Assembly (NCBI GenBank): GCA_018136815.1
Contig: CM030939.1
Coordinates: forward strand, 496,001 to 560,000
Length of the DNA: 64,000 bases
Reading direction: 5' to 3'
From: Isochrysis galbana
Taxonomy: Eukaryota; Haptophyta; Isochrysidales; Isochrysidaceae
Shown here: one piece after another, positions 1-11,155 of the stretch
Numbering within the stretch: position 1 is the first letter of the stretch
How the letters are laid out: the number at the start of each line of letters is the position of its first letter
The notes under the pieces: generated by a model
The model's input: only the letters and a program-made list of their open reading frames with translations
The model's database searches: none
What the model was told of the DNA's origin: nothing
Made by a program: the position numbers and the translations under genes

Positions 1-1938
1 ACGGTTTGCCTGCGGTGCAGGCACTGTCGTCGAACATACAGCATCGGCTTGGGCGCAGAAAGAGTAGTCCCTACTGGAATAGTAGGTGAAGCCGTTCAAG
101 TTGAAGGCTCAAATCGAGCGAAACGGCCTCGTAAAGTAAGCTTTTCCGGCGACGTGATGCGCGACGTGGCGGCGTGCTTGCTGTGCGGTCTCCTGCACGG
201 TGCCTACACACGCTTGTGCACAGCCCAAGGCCGTCTGCCCATGTCGTTTCCCACCTTCCAACGCCATGTAGCCACCGCCGCGGTAGCTTTGGATCGCGCG
301 GTAGGTGAGAGCATGAGGCTCGCGAAGCGCCTTGTCGTGGCATACGGCCATCTCATTAACAACGGCCTGCCAGTGATAGCATCTTTGGTCGTCACGAACG
401 ATTGGTTCTGGCAAAAGAGAGGACACCATGCACTCCACGGCACGGGCACAATCTGCGACTTTACATCGGGCGGTGTTCTTGAGCGGTTGCACCTCAGCAA
501 GAGTATGCCCAAGGGATGCGAGGAGGAGGAGTACGAAGATACCGCCAAATCCATGGACGCATATGGGTTTGAGGTGATGCTGCAGCGGCTTGTGCACTGG
601 CTTGACACTGACGTGCCGGTTCTTGTTGCAGATCTCGGTTTGCAAGTTCAGCCAAAGTTTGACAGTGTCGTTCTCGACGGAGACGCGAGCACTAATGCGT
701 TTGTCGAGAAGGTGAACGAGCGGGCACAGCAGTCCTCCGCTTCGCCCATTTGCGCAGGGGTGCGACCTCGGCCATGCGCAAATCATCTCGCGAAAAACGT
801 GGGCAAGAAGTTGGGGGAGCTTGGAGCTCAACTCCACCGTACGTGCAGCTGCCCCGTCCGGCGCACTCGAGCAGGCGTGCCGTACAAGACGGGAGAGCGC
901 GAGCATAGAGGCGTCCCTAACATGCAACACGCCCTCGTCAAGGTCTTGCAGGTTGGAGTTGGTGCTGCATTGCGAGGTGCAGCAGCGTGCGCGCGCGCCA
1001 ATGGCGGTAGCGTAGTGGACGCGGGTATTGCTGCAGTAGAGGAGTGCCTAATGCATGTGTTCAACATTCACATTGGCAAGGGTCCCTTGACCGGTGAGGA
1101 TCGCAGATGCAGGTTTCACGACATGCCCTACGAGTCTAGGCACTACATCACGTGCCCGGACCTGCAGGAAGCGTTGCTAGCATACGTAAGGAAAGCTATC
1201 TTCGATCACCGAGAGGCCATCTTCACTGCCAAGGGGGCTGTGACACAAAATAGCTCAGAGAGGGTCGGGAGTGTATGTCTTCTATATCGGGGGAAAGGGC
1301 AAAACATGGATGGCGTTCAATATGCCGCCTCGACGGACTGCGGACTGTTGCACGTCAACGGCACGGTGCTGCAAGTCCTGCGCATTGTCATGCGTGGGGC
1401 GGGGGTCGTCGACGCGGAGCTCGAAGCTTATGGGAGCTGGCAAGAACGTGTGTTCTACCACCTTGGGTTGAATGCATCCGTAGAGCAACGTGAACACTGG
1501 CAAGCAGATGCAGATCGACGAGCCCAACGTAGCCTTGCCCGGAGAGAGGACGAATACAAGAAGAGGAGAGCGGTGGCGCGACGGAAGCTCAAAGAGAAGC
1601 GCAACGGCGAACGAAAGGTGGCATCCAAGATGCACACATACAAGGCAGAAGCGGAAGTGGACGGTGATTGCCTTGGCATAGGTCTTGGTAAGGGAAAGGG
1701 GGTCGCTGAGAAAGGAGTTGCTGGCGCTTGTGCATGTTCGGTGGGAGCCAAGTGTGCGAACGCAGCGTGTCCTTGTGTTCGCGAGAAGGTACCCTGCACA
1801 CCTTCGTGTCACGGTGGTCGCCCGGCGTCAAAGTGCGGTCGTTGTAAAGTTGGCGATGTGGGTCCTCAGGACGTCGAGGACCAGTGCTCTGAGTGTGAAT
1901 CAAACGCTGCGTCAGTCAATAGTTGCATGCAAGAGTGA
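1..1938 (+). CDS. Mutator-like (PF20700-type) transposase with C-terminal cysteine cluster, 5' partial
   Basis: The frame is open from base 1, so the N-terminus lies outside the window; the first 16 codons already hold a CxxCxxC cluster typical of a zinc ribbon. Numbering from base 49, a VVLDGDAST block (D210, D212) is followed by CANH near residue 243. This DGDxST plus CxNHxxK pairing is characteristic of the Mutator-like transposase family that also occurs in YqaJ-linked proteins. A basic helical stretch (about 480-530) leads to a C-terminal cluster (about 560-610) rich in CxC and CxxC, like a CXC/tesmin-type DNA-binding domain. The role inferred is cut-and-paste transposition. No third catalytic acid was assigned and no terminal repeats were found. 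The frame has no internal stop, so the copy may be recent. Transposase identity is fairly sure, the exact superfamily less so. Confidence 0.7.
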   Translation, partial: TVCLRCRHCRRTYSIGLGAERVVPTGIVGEAVQVEGSNRAKRPRKVSFSGDVMRDVAACLLCGLLHGAYTRLCTAQGRLPMSFPTFQRHVATAAVALDRAVGESMRLAKRLVVAYGHLINNGLPVIASLVVTNDWFWQKRGHHALHGTGTICDFTSGGVLERLHLSKSMPKGCEEEEYEDTAKSMDAYGFEVMLQRLVHWLDTDVPVLVADLGLQVQPKFDSVVLDGDASTNAFVEKVNERAQQSSASPICAGVRPRPCANHLAKNVGKKLGELGAQLHRTCSCPVRRTRAGVPYKTGEREHRGVPNMQHALVKVLQVGVGAALRGAAACARANGGSVVDAGIAAVEECLMHVFNIHIGKGPLTGEDRRCRFHDMPYESRHYITCPDLQEALLAYVRKAIFDHREAIFTAKGAVTQNSSERVGSVCLLYRGKGQNMDGVQYAASTDCGLLHVNGTVLQVLRIVMRGAGVVDAELEAYGSWQERVFYHLGLNASVEQREHWQADADRRAQRSLARREDEYKKRRAVARRKLKEKRNGERKVASKMHTYKAEAEVDGDCLGIGLGKGKGVAEKGVAGACACSVGAKCANAACPCVREKVPCTPSCHGGRPASKCGRCKVGDVGPQDVEDQCSECESNAASVNSCMQE

Positions 1939-2321
1939 TATGTTCCCCCACGTGTGACATTCCGAGCTGCAACGCGTGCTAAGGTAGCGATAGAGCGTAG
2001 AGTTGGGCACACCACCCACTTAATTCCGCGCAACCTGGCTTCCTCTCGGGCCGCTTTCCCGCTACGGCACAGGCCCGTGAGACACATAGACGACTTCTAA
2101 TACCTCAGAATTTCACATTTCGAGTGTGTACACACACCCATGAGCACCCTACAACAAAATAGTTAGGCGCTTAAGAAAATGTTATGTCTATGCACATCGC
2201 AGATCATTGCCGGCACAAAATCGAACATTTGAGGTATTAAAGTCGTTCGTACAGTCTCATTACAACTTGCTATGCGACCATTTCTACGTGCAGGCACAAG
2301 CACTAGGTGGAATTAAACTTC
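1939..2321. other. intergenic, convergent genes
   Basis: AT-richer than its flanks. It separates the 3' ends of the transposase (+) and a hypothetical ORF (-). It contains a short inverted repeat, TAATACCTC at about 2098 and GAGGTATTA at about 2230, but nothing recognisable as a gene. Confidence 0.5.
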
Positions 2322-2906
2322 TTAGACGGCCTTCTCTGCCTTGCGCTTCTGCGTCAAATCGGACTCCTCCAGAAAGCCCACTTCAGACACCCCATACATG
2401 TCCTGAATCTGGGACTCCACACACGGGGGAAGCTTGCTTCGGTGGCCTTTCTCCGTGCGGACCAGCGCCCTCACGCATCCTGTGCGGGTGCACCACCGCT
2501 TCTCCCTGCCACCCTTCTTGTCGACAAACGCTTCTGCCGTATAAGGGTGGCCCTCCCAGGCCTCCCAAGTCTGCCCGTCTGCCTCCAGCAGCCTCCCGCG
2601 CAGCCAGTCGACCGTGCACATCATCGTCGCCCCTTCATCTGCCGCCGCCTTTGCTGCCTCGGCGGCCTCGTCGTCGTGTAGGTCGTGCACAGGGCACAGC
2701 AGCGCCGTGCTGGTGGCCTTCTTCCCGCGCTGCACGCAGATCACGTGCAGCGCGGACGGGGAAGCCCCGGGTACCGCTCCAGCCGCGCTACCACACCCAT
2801 CCACTCCCTGGGCCTCCACCCCCCACGGATCACCGAACTCCCATGCCCCATACATGGAGCGAAGGCCTGCAGAGGCGGGCAGGTGAGCAGCCAGCGCGCC
2901 CGACAC
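2322..2906 (-). CDS. hypothetical protein, 5' end uncertain
   Basis: An open frame of up to 194 codons whose first codon is GTG. A more natural ATG begins the MYGAWEFGDPW segment, or an upstream exon may exist, since CAG acceptor sequence precedes that region. The C-terminal third, with spaced cysteines and a LPPCVESQIQDMYG stretch, weakly resembles the Cys-rich module (related to the P2X7 C-terminal domain) that accompanies YqaJ and Mutator-like transposon proteins. That resemblance and the convergent position beside the transposase suggest an accessory transposon protein, but this is inference. Function is otherwise unknown. Confidence 0.45.
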   Translation of the reverse strand: MSGALAAHLPASAGLRSMYGAWEFGDPWGVEAQGVDGCGSAAGAVPGASPSALHVICVQRGKKATSTALLCPVHDLHDDEAAEAAKAAADEGATMMCTVDWLRGRLLEADGQTWEAWEGHPYTAEAFVDKKGGREKRWCTRTGCVRALVRTEKGHRSKLPPCVESQIQDMYGVSEVGFLEESDLTQKRKAEKAV

Positions 2907-2957
2907 CCGCCGTCTCGCGCCAGAGTTAGAAAACCTTTAGAACCACCTTAAGGCACT

Positions 2958-4652
2958 ATGTTTTACGGGCGCCGAGTGTTTGCGGCGATGCTCACTCTGC
3001 TCGTCGTCGCGCTGCCGCGCTGGCAGCCGGCGGCACCGGCGTGGAAGCTGTGCAGACAGCCGGCGTCGCCGGCGTGGCGGCTGTGTACTTACGCACGCAT
3101 GCAACTCGCCGATGATGAGGACGAGGGTATCGCCGACTTCCGCGCGCAGCTGATGCGGCAGATGAGCGGTGAGTCTGGCGGTAGCGATCCGGAGCTGGGC
3201 AAGCACGAACAGCTGATGCGCTCGGTCGAGACGGCCAAGCTAGCCGAGGGCCCCGCCGCTGGTATTGTCTTACTGGCCGACCCCACCAAGTTCTGCTCGC
3301 GCAACCCCTTCGCGCGCCCACTCAAGGGCCTCGAACGCTTCGGCCTCGACGGACCCATTTTGATGGGCGAGGTGCCGCCAGACCTCGTTGCTCAGATGCT
3401 GCCTGTTGTCTTGGTCCTTGAGTACGGCGACGAGGGTTCCTTCGGCGTGTTGCTTGAACGACGTACCGGTGAGGCAGCTGCCTGACCGGATGGTGCCGAG
3501 GCGGTGCGAGACGCGTAGATTGTGCGCTGTATGGTACAGCTTCCCTTGGCCGGTGTATTGCGCGCTAGGAGCAGGATCTTAGCTTTGGATCTCTTCTGCA
3601 TGATTGCTGCTTCCTGCCTCTCCGACCGTAGGCGCTCTTATGGGTGACATCGATATCGAGACGTATGGCTGTGTAGCGATTGCTCCACTCTGGCTCGGCG
3701 GGCTTGCACGTCGGAACACCCTATCTGTCCTACATTCTTGCGAAGGGATCAAAGGAGCCAAAAAGGTGTGCTTCTCGGTTGAGTGCTAACCATGCAGCCC
3801 GACTCGTGTATGGTGTGCTGTGTGCTCGATCGGTACCGCATCTGTGCGTCCCCGCCAGCTGCAGCCGATGAAACAGCGCTCGTGCGGCCGCCTGTTCCGC
3901 TCGTGTAGCTTTGAGGAAGTCGTAGCTAGAGTATGCTCATTGTAGCCTCTGCCTAGCACTTCCGTTCTTCGGTATCGAATGAGAAGCCTTTCGCCGTTCG
4001 ATATTGCCAGTAGCCCTTGTGACACTGCCCTAACGTCATGCAGATCCGCGAGGGCATCTTCTCGGGAGGGTGGGATGCAGCACGGCGGAAAGTAGCAGAC
4101 TCCAGCCTCGCAGCATCCCGCTTCAAGTTCTACCTTGGTGGGATTGCCTGGAGTCCAGGCCAGCTCGAGGAGGAGATGAAGTCGGGGGCATGGATCCCGG
4201 TGAGTTTGCCGCGCGCGCACTGTTCCTTGCCTCCTTTCTTTCTACTCATTATGACACACACGGAGCGCACTGGCCACCCTGTGGGTTGTAACTTAGCAAC
4301 AAGGAACATCGCGAGTCCCATGGCCATAGGCTTGCAATCCTTGTGTTGAAGCGTCTTGCATCAACAGCAATAATGAGCCAGTCCTCATAGTGTCAACCCA
4401 GCCACGTGCACCCGATCGCACAAGTTCAAGACACACATTTGGACTTGTTGACCTTTACACCTTCAAGGCAATACCTTCACACCCTTCCCATGCCACGGTA
4501 CTAATACGTAGATTGATGCCTCTCCCGAAGCACTGCTCAAAGAGCGCATCGATGGCTCCGGATCGCGACGTGCTAAGCCAGTGTGGACTGAGATGTTGCA
4601 GACCCTTGGAGAGCCGGGCGTCGCAGCATACAAGATTGTTTATGGAGACTGA
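2958..4652 (+). CDS. AlgH/UPF0301 (YqgE)-like protein, probably organelle-targeted
   Basis: Read as join(2958..3468,3632..3765,4044..4199,4512..4652), 313 residues, all introns GT-AG. The first join restores the phrase LLERRTGALMGD across a split glycine codon, and the last exon ends in KIVYGD. The N-terminus (MFYGRRVFAAMLTLLVVALP) is a hydrophobic signal-peptide-like leader followed by a basic, alanine-rich stretch. That is what a protein entering a complex plastid through the secretory route would have; the location is inferred. The conserved part starts near residue 95 with AAGIVLLADPTKF, continues through LPVVLVLEYGDEGSFGVLL and GCVAIAPLWLGG, and ends with PVWTEMLQTLG. Bacterial AlgH/YqgE proteins share this order of hydrophobic strands; biochemical activity is not established. 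The gene is intact as read. Confidence 0.75.
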
Positions 4653-5100
4653 TAGCGAGGCCACAGCTACAGTGCCAGCACTGCCCAAACTATTCTAAAC
4701 CTCCATAGTCTTGAGTTGCTGACACGAGCCCAAGCGAAAAGCACAACACGGCGGCGAATTGACATGAAATTTTGATGCATTTTGTTGTGGGGAGATCGGT
4801 CAAATTTCCTGTTGTTCTTCTGTGTTGTTTTCGCTCTCAAGCGTCGCGTGTCACCTGCGCGCGCCATGGCCCCCCTCTGGGAACACCTGCAAGTCCCCCC
4901 AGCTGGGCAGGTCAAGGGAGCAGTGAAAAAAAACTTCTGCTGAAGATCCCGGGCTACACAGCCATATCAACCTACCACACACACACACACACAAAAAACA
5001 TCTGAAGATTCTGGGCTACACACCTACCACTGACGGGATCTCCCTTTACTACCAACATCGCCCTTAACTTCCCTTTCTCCACCTCTTTCCCTGCCCCCCT
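4653..5100. other. intergenic with short CA tract
   Basis: Follows the stop of the AlgH-like gene. It contains a short (CA)n run near 4978-4993 and pyrimidine-rich sequence that grades into the presumed 3' tail of the minus-strand retroelement. No coding signal was seen. Confidence 0.4.
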
Positions 5101-6803
5101 TCATTCCTTTTTCTTTGGTTTCCGGGGTCCGGCCTCGGTGCGCTACCTGAGGCCTGGTTCGGAGTGTGGGGGCCGGGCAGGCCTTTTGAGTCGTCGCTTT
5201 TGATATGCCTGTCCGCCCGGACTCGCGTTGCTCCCTCTGATTGTGCGGGGTCGTGGTGTCTCTATTGGTCCTCTTTGGCTTTTCTTCGCCGGCTTATTCG
5301 CCGGTGTTTGTTTGCTCCTTGGGTTCCTCGACAGCGTGTGCTATTCTCAGCTTGGTGGCTAGTTCCACTAGTTCCACGCTGGGTTTGAGCCCACCTTTGT
5401 CGTCCACATCGAAAACGGGTCTCAGGTCGTTTAGGTCTATCCTCTTTTTAGGTTGCCTACCCATTTCCGCCTGGGCGGTTCTAGCCGAGTCTGTTTCTCG
5501 TGCGAAGAGTAGTGCCTTGCTCAGTATAGTGAGACGTTCCATCGTCCTCACTAGTACTGATTCTTCTGTGAATGCCACTCCGTCGTAGTGGATTCTATAG
5601 AAGTCCGCGATAATGTATCTCCATGCTACTAGGTATAGTATGTATATTACTTTCGGGGCGTCCCCCTTTGGAAATATATCGACAACGATTTCGCTCCTAT
5701 TTCTTTCCGCCTTAGGTGTGAAACGGGCAATTTTATTCAGCACTTCTAAGACATTGGTTATCCCCTGGCATTCGCCCAGGTGCGTTGAGGACTCGTCCGC
5801 CGCTCCACATATGCGGCATGTGTTGTCTCTACCGGGAAATCGGTTGTATGTGCCCACTCGTCTGTGTGTGATGTGTTTGAAGTGTAGGTGTATGTCGCGT
5901 GTTGTCACCACCTGGGAAGTGTAAAGCTTGGCTAGGTGTGCCCATGTGCCCTCGGGTATTTGGAGTTTTTCCTCCCATTTGGTCGGTCCTGCTCCTGCTA
6001 GGCGTTTGCGTTTGCGTCCCGTTTGTTGGAGAGCCTTGGTTAGGTGCTCCACTCCGGTGGCGTCTAACGGCGTTTTTCCGTCCAGTGTGTACTCGTTCGC
6101 CAGCGGGTATTCGAGTCTCTTGTTGGATTTGAAACCTTCCCCCCATTTTGCCGGCGGAGATGCGTCTAGGTTTGTGGGGATGTTTATCGTCCTCTCCCCT
6201 ATTATCGGCGTGCCTAGGTATGAAAGCTCAACTTCGTACCATGTGTCCTTGATCTTCGCGTAGTAGTCACCGTCCTGCGTTATGTGTATTTCGGGGGCCG
6301 TTTCTTCCGGGTTGGCTTCTTCGCCGGCCTCCCGCCAGGGCGGCGTTTTCTCTCTCTCCGGCGGGCGGCGGCGGTGCGTGGCGTGCCAAGGCGCACCTCG
6401 CGCTGCTGAAACTGAGCGAGCGCACGCGCGGCGGCCGTCTCCGCCTCGGCGAGGGCCTCGCTCCGCTCGCGCCTCGCGGATGCGCAGACGGAGCGCAGGC
6501 GCCCCGCACAGACCGAAGCGAGCGTGTCCAGGTCGCGCCGGGGGCTGGCGGCTGGCTCGCGCTCGGCGGCGACGAGCGCCACCATGCGCTCGAGGCTGGT
6601 GCGGAGGCGCCCGGTGGCCTCGGCGGAGAGCCCGACCGCGGTGGCCACGTCGAAGATGCGCACGTCTCCGAAGTCGTCTCCTCCGCCGCGCCTGCCGCCG
6701 GCTTGCTTCCCTCCTCATTGTCCTCGGACCTAATGGGTCTGCCCAATTCGTGCCAGAGGGGGGCGCGAGGCCCCCATTGATCCCTACTTATCAAAGTAGG
6801 TTG
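5101..6803 (-). mobile_element. non-LTR-like retroelement copy with zinc-knuckle (zf-RVT-like) C-terminal domain
   Basis: The coding part on the minus strand ends at 5294. From about 6300 downward it reads through KWGEGFKSNKRLEYPLANEY, then HFKHITHRRVGTYNRF, then a CRICGAADESSTHLGEC knuckle (CxxC-H-C) and a YLVAWRYIIADFYRIHYDG tail. This order (HxxHxR, then CxxC...HxxxC) matches the zinc-binding region that follows reverse transcriptase in many LINE-type elements. No RT palm motif is visible, so the copy is truncated or non-autonomous. The upstream part (6280-6663) encodes an Ala/Glu/Arg-rich helical segment in another frame, so the copy also looks frameshifted. Its presumed 5' edge carries the hairpin-ATGG module at 6757-6803. 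Confidence 0.55.
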
Positions 6804-6804
6804 A
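6757..6804 (-). repeat. hairpin-ATGG module, copy 1
   Basis: Read on the minus strand: CAA, the hairpin CCTACTTTGATAAGTAGG (7-base stem), five bases, ATGG, then GGGCCTCGCGCCC, which can also fold. It is one of eleven related copies in the window and lies at the likely 5' edge of the adjoining minus-strand retroelement. Confidence 0.7.
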
Positions 6805-7056
6805 AGGCTAGTGACTAGTGAAAGTAGAAAGTAGCGACGGCCGTAGTATTATTACATTATGCTATTTTTTCATTTTGCCGTAGATCGATTAGGATTAGGA
6901 GTTTCGAAAAGGCGGTACGTCGGCGGTGTTCGCGCACGCTTTGAATGGCTACGCGCTCTTGGCGCCACGGCGGCGAGAAGACGTCTCGCGGCGACGGAGT
7001 AGCCCCTAGCCCCCTCCTCGATTATCGATACCCGCTCGAGCTTCGACAACGTGACG

Positions 7057-7101
7057 ACTTTTGATAGCTCAAATCAGTCTCTCCCACTTTTGACGGAACA
7101 C
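7057..7101. repeat. diverged copy of a short conserved element (shared with 12158-12223 and 35627-35695)
   Basis: Shares TTGATAGCTCAA and a following CCCAC..TTGACGGA block at the same spacing as the two better copies. The rest of 6804-7296 shows no gene; it is the region downstream of the GRWD1-like gene. Confidence 0.45.
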
Positions 7102-7296
7102 AAATTTTCTTTCGTGCCCCATCCCTCCTCCAGCCGCAGTACGGCCTACGCTCACCCTTAGCCGTGGCCCCGGTGGCCTCCCTCACTTCCTTGGCTGATA
7201 TTCTTACTTGAGGGCCTGTGCTAGACCCCACCGCAACAGCACGCCGTCACTCCACACCCTTTCCCACACCTTGTCACATAGAGTGACCACAATTCC

Positions 7297-10258
7297 TCAT
7301 GCCCCATCTCCCACATTGGCTGGCTTGAAAACGTGGAATGAGTCGCCGGCCGTCGAGGCGAGAACCCCTGGGATCTGCTTGTGCCAATGGACCTCCTTCA
7401 TGTCTTGTTGGCCCTGGGTCGGAAGGGAAGACTAAGGCGTGTTCCGATGCATGAAGGAGGCCTTCGTTAACGCTAAACAAATTGTGCGTGTGAAGCAGAG
7501 CTCATAGGGGAATGCGCGCAACGTCCTCAGCCTTTTGGGGTATATGAGTGATCTTCACACCTGGTGCACAAAATAAAGTTGTGGAGGGATATCCTGTAGA
7601 TCTTCTCGACCTTTCACGGCGTGCTCCGCCTCTAAGTTACGGATGCGGGACGTGTCGGGTGGACGAGTGAGAACACAAGTGTAGGTAAGGCAGATAGGCG
7701 ACGGTGATCGCTTGGGCTTCATCACCGGGATCATCCTCAAGGGCAAAATCCCATAGAGTCAGCTGATTGTCGGCGCCCGAGACAGCAAGAGTCGATGACT
7801 CGTGCGGTGACCACTCGATGGAAGTGATGGCGCCACGATGCCACTTGAAGAGAGCCACAGGCTCCGCATTTCTTGTCGAGGAGAATGGGGCCGGGCTAAA
7901 GTGAGAATGGAGCGAAATGGGCAAGGCTGCCGTTTTGGGAGCTAGTGGTGCTTGGGGTGGGAGGGGGAGGTTGGGTCGTGACGGCGAGGGATGCCGACTG
8001 ATCACACAGCCACACATAGAGCCCGCGGAGCTCTTTGATGCGGGCTACTCTTTCTCGGCGATAAGATATATGCTGGAGCGATAGGACAGAGATGCATCCC
8101 AGGGTGCCGCACTACCGGATGGATCGAAGATCCCAGACTCGGAAAGAGCCATCATCAGCACCAGACACAACGAGGTAGTTGACCAGATAATTCCAGGAAA
8201 TGACATTGACGTCCACGCCGTGTTCCTCCTTCACCTGCAGGCGGGCGCCGACCGTACCAATGAAATGCAGTGGGTAAGGTGGAATGGGCATCGGGAAGTG
8301 TTGAAATGCAGTGGGTAAAGTGGAATGCCGATTGCGGGCACCGGGAAGTGTAGCGAACAAAAGATCCCAATGAGCTTTGGCTAAGGTTAAGGTCACGACG
8401 GGGCCACTTCCTTGCGCGTGAAGAGCTGCAGCGGGTGCTTCCATACGGGGCCACTTATGCGGACCGACGAACGCACCGTGATCGCGGCTGCACTCCTCTT
8501 TCTCACATCCCAGACTCGAACTGTCGAATCACAGCCGCAGCTCATCAGCACGCCAGCCTCGACAGGGGACCAACAAACGTCCTCAACAGATCCCTCGTGA
8601 CCCACTAATGCCTCAGCGTCGAGAGTCCAACCCCCCGCAGCGGAACCGCGCATTGCTTGGACCTAAACGCGAGAGAAAGCGCGGGAACGCCGGGGCGTCA
8701 GTGCGGCGGTAGCACGTGCGTGGTGGCGTTCTCTGGCCATCGAGGTGGAATTGGTGCCACGCCATTCCAATCCTTGCCGAAGCTGCACGTGCAGCGCGAC
8801 TTGGTGCCCTCTCCCAAGCACATCTCAACAGCCCGATGGATAGCTCGTACCTTGCCACTGCAATCGGCTGAAGCCAATAGCCCAGGTACCACGTTTGACC
8901 AATCAAGGCCGAAGCCCTCCTCGGTATGACAGGTCAAGGTGTGCAAGGGCTCGCCGCGGCCTGATGCACCACCTGAGCCTTTCCCAGGCGCTTGGAGCGT
9001 CGACAGCTGGTGCGAGAGGTCCCACAGCCGCACGTTCGAGTCGTCCGACCACGTTGCGCAAATGTGCGTCGCCTATTGCATGAGGAAGGCGAAGGGACAC
9101 CGCACGTCGAGTCGGAGGCAAGCCTACCATGCAACTCAAGCCTTCTGTGATAGCAAGACCGACTTGAGTGCATATGGAAGGAACGATCAAGGCGAATGGC
9201 TGCCCCGTCGGGGTGAGCTCTGCAAGCGTCGTAGTCCTGAAAGAGGATGGCAACACACCTGAGGCATAAGCTTCAGCCTATTTATGGTCCCGGGGTGTGC
9301 AATCGACTGGCTCTCCAGGAGTGGATCATCTTCCGTGTCATCCTCATCCTATTGAAGGGGGGGACGATTTTCAAAAAAGGATTGAGGCTGTGAGACCGCA
9401 GTGTGGCAGTTGGTCTGGCTGAAAGCCGCGCTTCGCGGCGAATACAGATGAGGGATCGGCAAGGTAAGGCCAGTAATGCATCGATGGAAGAGGCGTTCTT
9501 GCTCCCTGCCGATCTGCCTGGACTCACTTCCGACTCAGGATCTGACTCATCATCATGCTTCGTCTTGCACATGTGACTAAACTTGAGGCACAGTATGCGG
9601 TTGGCGTAAGGCCGATCGGCCTGGGTCCCGGCCACAAAATATGCTGTGTGGGGGAAAGCCGTACGAGCGTCGCCCAGCGAGTCCCTGGCGATCCCAAACG
9701 TGAGGCATGGCCACTCTAGATGCGCCCGATGGAGCATATCATATGCGGTTGAATCGACCTGCACGGGGTCCGGCGCGAGGCTCGCAGCAGGCGTCAGCGC
9801 TCGCATACGCGTACAGCGTGGCCCAGGGGCGCCTCTGCAGTGGGGCAGGTGCTCAAGGTAATCGGTGCTCATCAGAAGTATTGTATGGTTATCAAACTCT
9901 CCGCTCATGATTGTCCTCCCTTTGGCTGTGTGCACGCTAGTCCGCGATCTCTCGCCGGGCGCTCCACGCTCACCTGCAGTTCCTCCCCGTCGTTAAGCTC
10001 GTCCCCTGCGCGAAATAATCGCCCGCCTAGGCGTGGATTTACACCGTCGTCAGCGAACGAAGCCTCAAGACCGCCTTCTCCCTCCTCGCCTTCCTCTCCC
10101 TCCACAAATTCCTCCTGCTCGAACTCGTCCTCGAACTCGTCCTCGAACTCTAGTTCGTCGACGGAAGCCTCGCTGCCCCTGACCATCACCTCCCGAGAGT
10201 TGGCGTGAGCCACGTCCTCCGCACGACGCTTGTTGTTGTTGATGCTCGGAGGTGACAT
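7297..10258 (-). CDS. GRWD1/RRB1-type glutamate-rich WD40 ribosome-assembly factor
   Basis: Read as complement of 10258..9974, 9758..9528, 9348..9259, 9072..8851, 8662..8477, 8234..8116, 7895..7726, 7631..7561 and 7413..7297: nine exons, 496 residues, all GT-AG, with phases that agree. The N-terminus is strongly acidic ([25 protein letters not shown]), as in this family. Then come the family signature [20 protein letters not shown] and a run of WD40 blades ending in NVRLWDL, TVRVWDV, SFRVWDL and QLTLWDF, and the usual close [23 protein letters not shown]1/Rrb1 proteins chaperone ribosomal protein uL3 into 60S precursors in the nucleus. The nearest in-frame ATG is used; a GTG further up is not needed. 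Intron 5 contains an imperfect tandem duplication of about 45 bases (8263-8355). Confidence 0.85.
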
Positions 10259-10583
10259 GAACCCCACGCGCCACGCCTCCTCGTCCACGTCGCTCGCTGC
10301 CTGCCCCTTCGCCCCTCTCGAGCTTTTCAGGGGTGGGTGTGGATGGGGTCCACCATCCTTTTTAACACTTAGTTCCCAGCCCTTTCTTTTATAACCTTAG
10401 AAGCCCGTCGCAGGCTAGGAAAAATTCTAATACTAGGATTCTAATGTTTCAGTGTTCGATGACCAGTGGGCTTTAGTTTGCGCTAGTGAACGGCGACGGA
10501 GCAGCGAGGGGGCGCACGAGTCCGGAGATAAGAAGAGGGGGGGCTCGGCTAGTTCACTCACAAACGAGCTACGTACGTACCCG
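10259..10583. other. upstream region of the GRWD1-like gene
   Basis: Holds the presumed promoter and 5' UTR of the minus-strand gene. No coding sequence was recognised. It ends at the edge of an LTR fragment. Confidence 0.4.
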
Positions 10584-10785
10584 ACTGTCGCATCCGCGAT
10601 CGACCTCTTTTTGTTTTATATGTTCCCTCCTTGCAGGCTAGCCACGAGTCACCGTCGTAGGGTCCTACATTCGCCCATTCGCCCTTGTTGCCCTCGCCTC
10701 CTTTGTCGCCTCCTTTGTCGCCTGCTTGCCCCTCACCTGGCTTACCTCCTTGCGTGCTCCTCGCGTTTTTAGGCTAAGTCGCGCA
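10584..10785 (+). mobile_element. LTR fragment, inverted relative to 46.6-46.84 kb
   Basis: Begins with TGTCGCATCCGCG, close to the TGTCGCATTCGCG terminus of the gypsy LTRs at 24-32 kb. It then matches the reverse complement of 46634-46838 closely: both translate as MFPPCRLATSHRRRVLHS and LAPHLAYLLACSSRF. It is the 5' part of an LTR subfamily. Its inner edge falls inside the tail of the cytochrome b561-like remnant. Confidence 0.6.
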
Positions 10786-11155
10786 GGTCGTTTGCCTTCA
10801 TTTGGTACCCGGTCGGAAAGGGCGCGCAGCCGCCCTTGCTGACCAAGCGACGTCCCCCCGCGAGCACCCCGAAGGAGAGGCCGAGCAGCACCACGTACGC
10901 GACGAGAACGCCGTCGCCTTGGCTCGGCATAAGGGCGCGTCCCGAGAGGGCCTGGTAGACGCCCACGCCGAACACGGCGTAGCCCGTCCACTTGCTGTGC
11001 GCGACCCGCCACACGGGCGCGGCGTGTGGTGCGGGCGCCGGGCGTGCCGCGCACGAGCGCGTTGAGCGCCTGTAGCGGAGCGAGGGCGAAGGCGACGATC
11101 CCGAGCGTGTGATGGGGGTGCGAGAAGGGGGCCGCGCCCCGCACGCACCGCCCAA
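10769..11155 (-). pseudogene. cytochrome b561-like remnant (frameshifted)
   Basis: On the minus strand, one frame gives SHPHHTLGIVAFALAPLQAL followed by NALVR. The adjacent frame continues WRVAHSKWTGYAVFGVGVYQ. Together these look like the HxxLG, QxLNAL and WRxxHxxxGY helices of eukaryotic cytochrome b561/DOMON-type membrane proteins, but they lie in different frames, split near 11015-11035. A further membrane-like stretch, VAYVVLLGLSFGVLAGG, follows. The 3' end runs into LTR sequence. It is either a truncated pseudogene or a gene damaged by an indel in the read; the family call rests on short motifs. Confidence 0.4.

Noticed and set aside
10065..10274. Arg/Gly-rich minus-strand frame overlapping the GRWD1 first exon
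   Set aside because: It is a frame shadow of the acidic exon; the other frame joins to a full WD40 protein.
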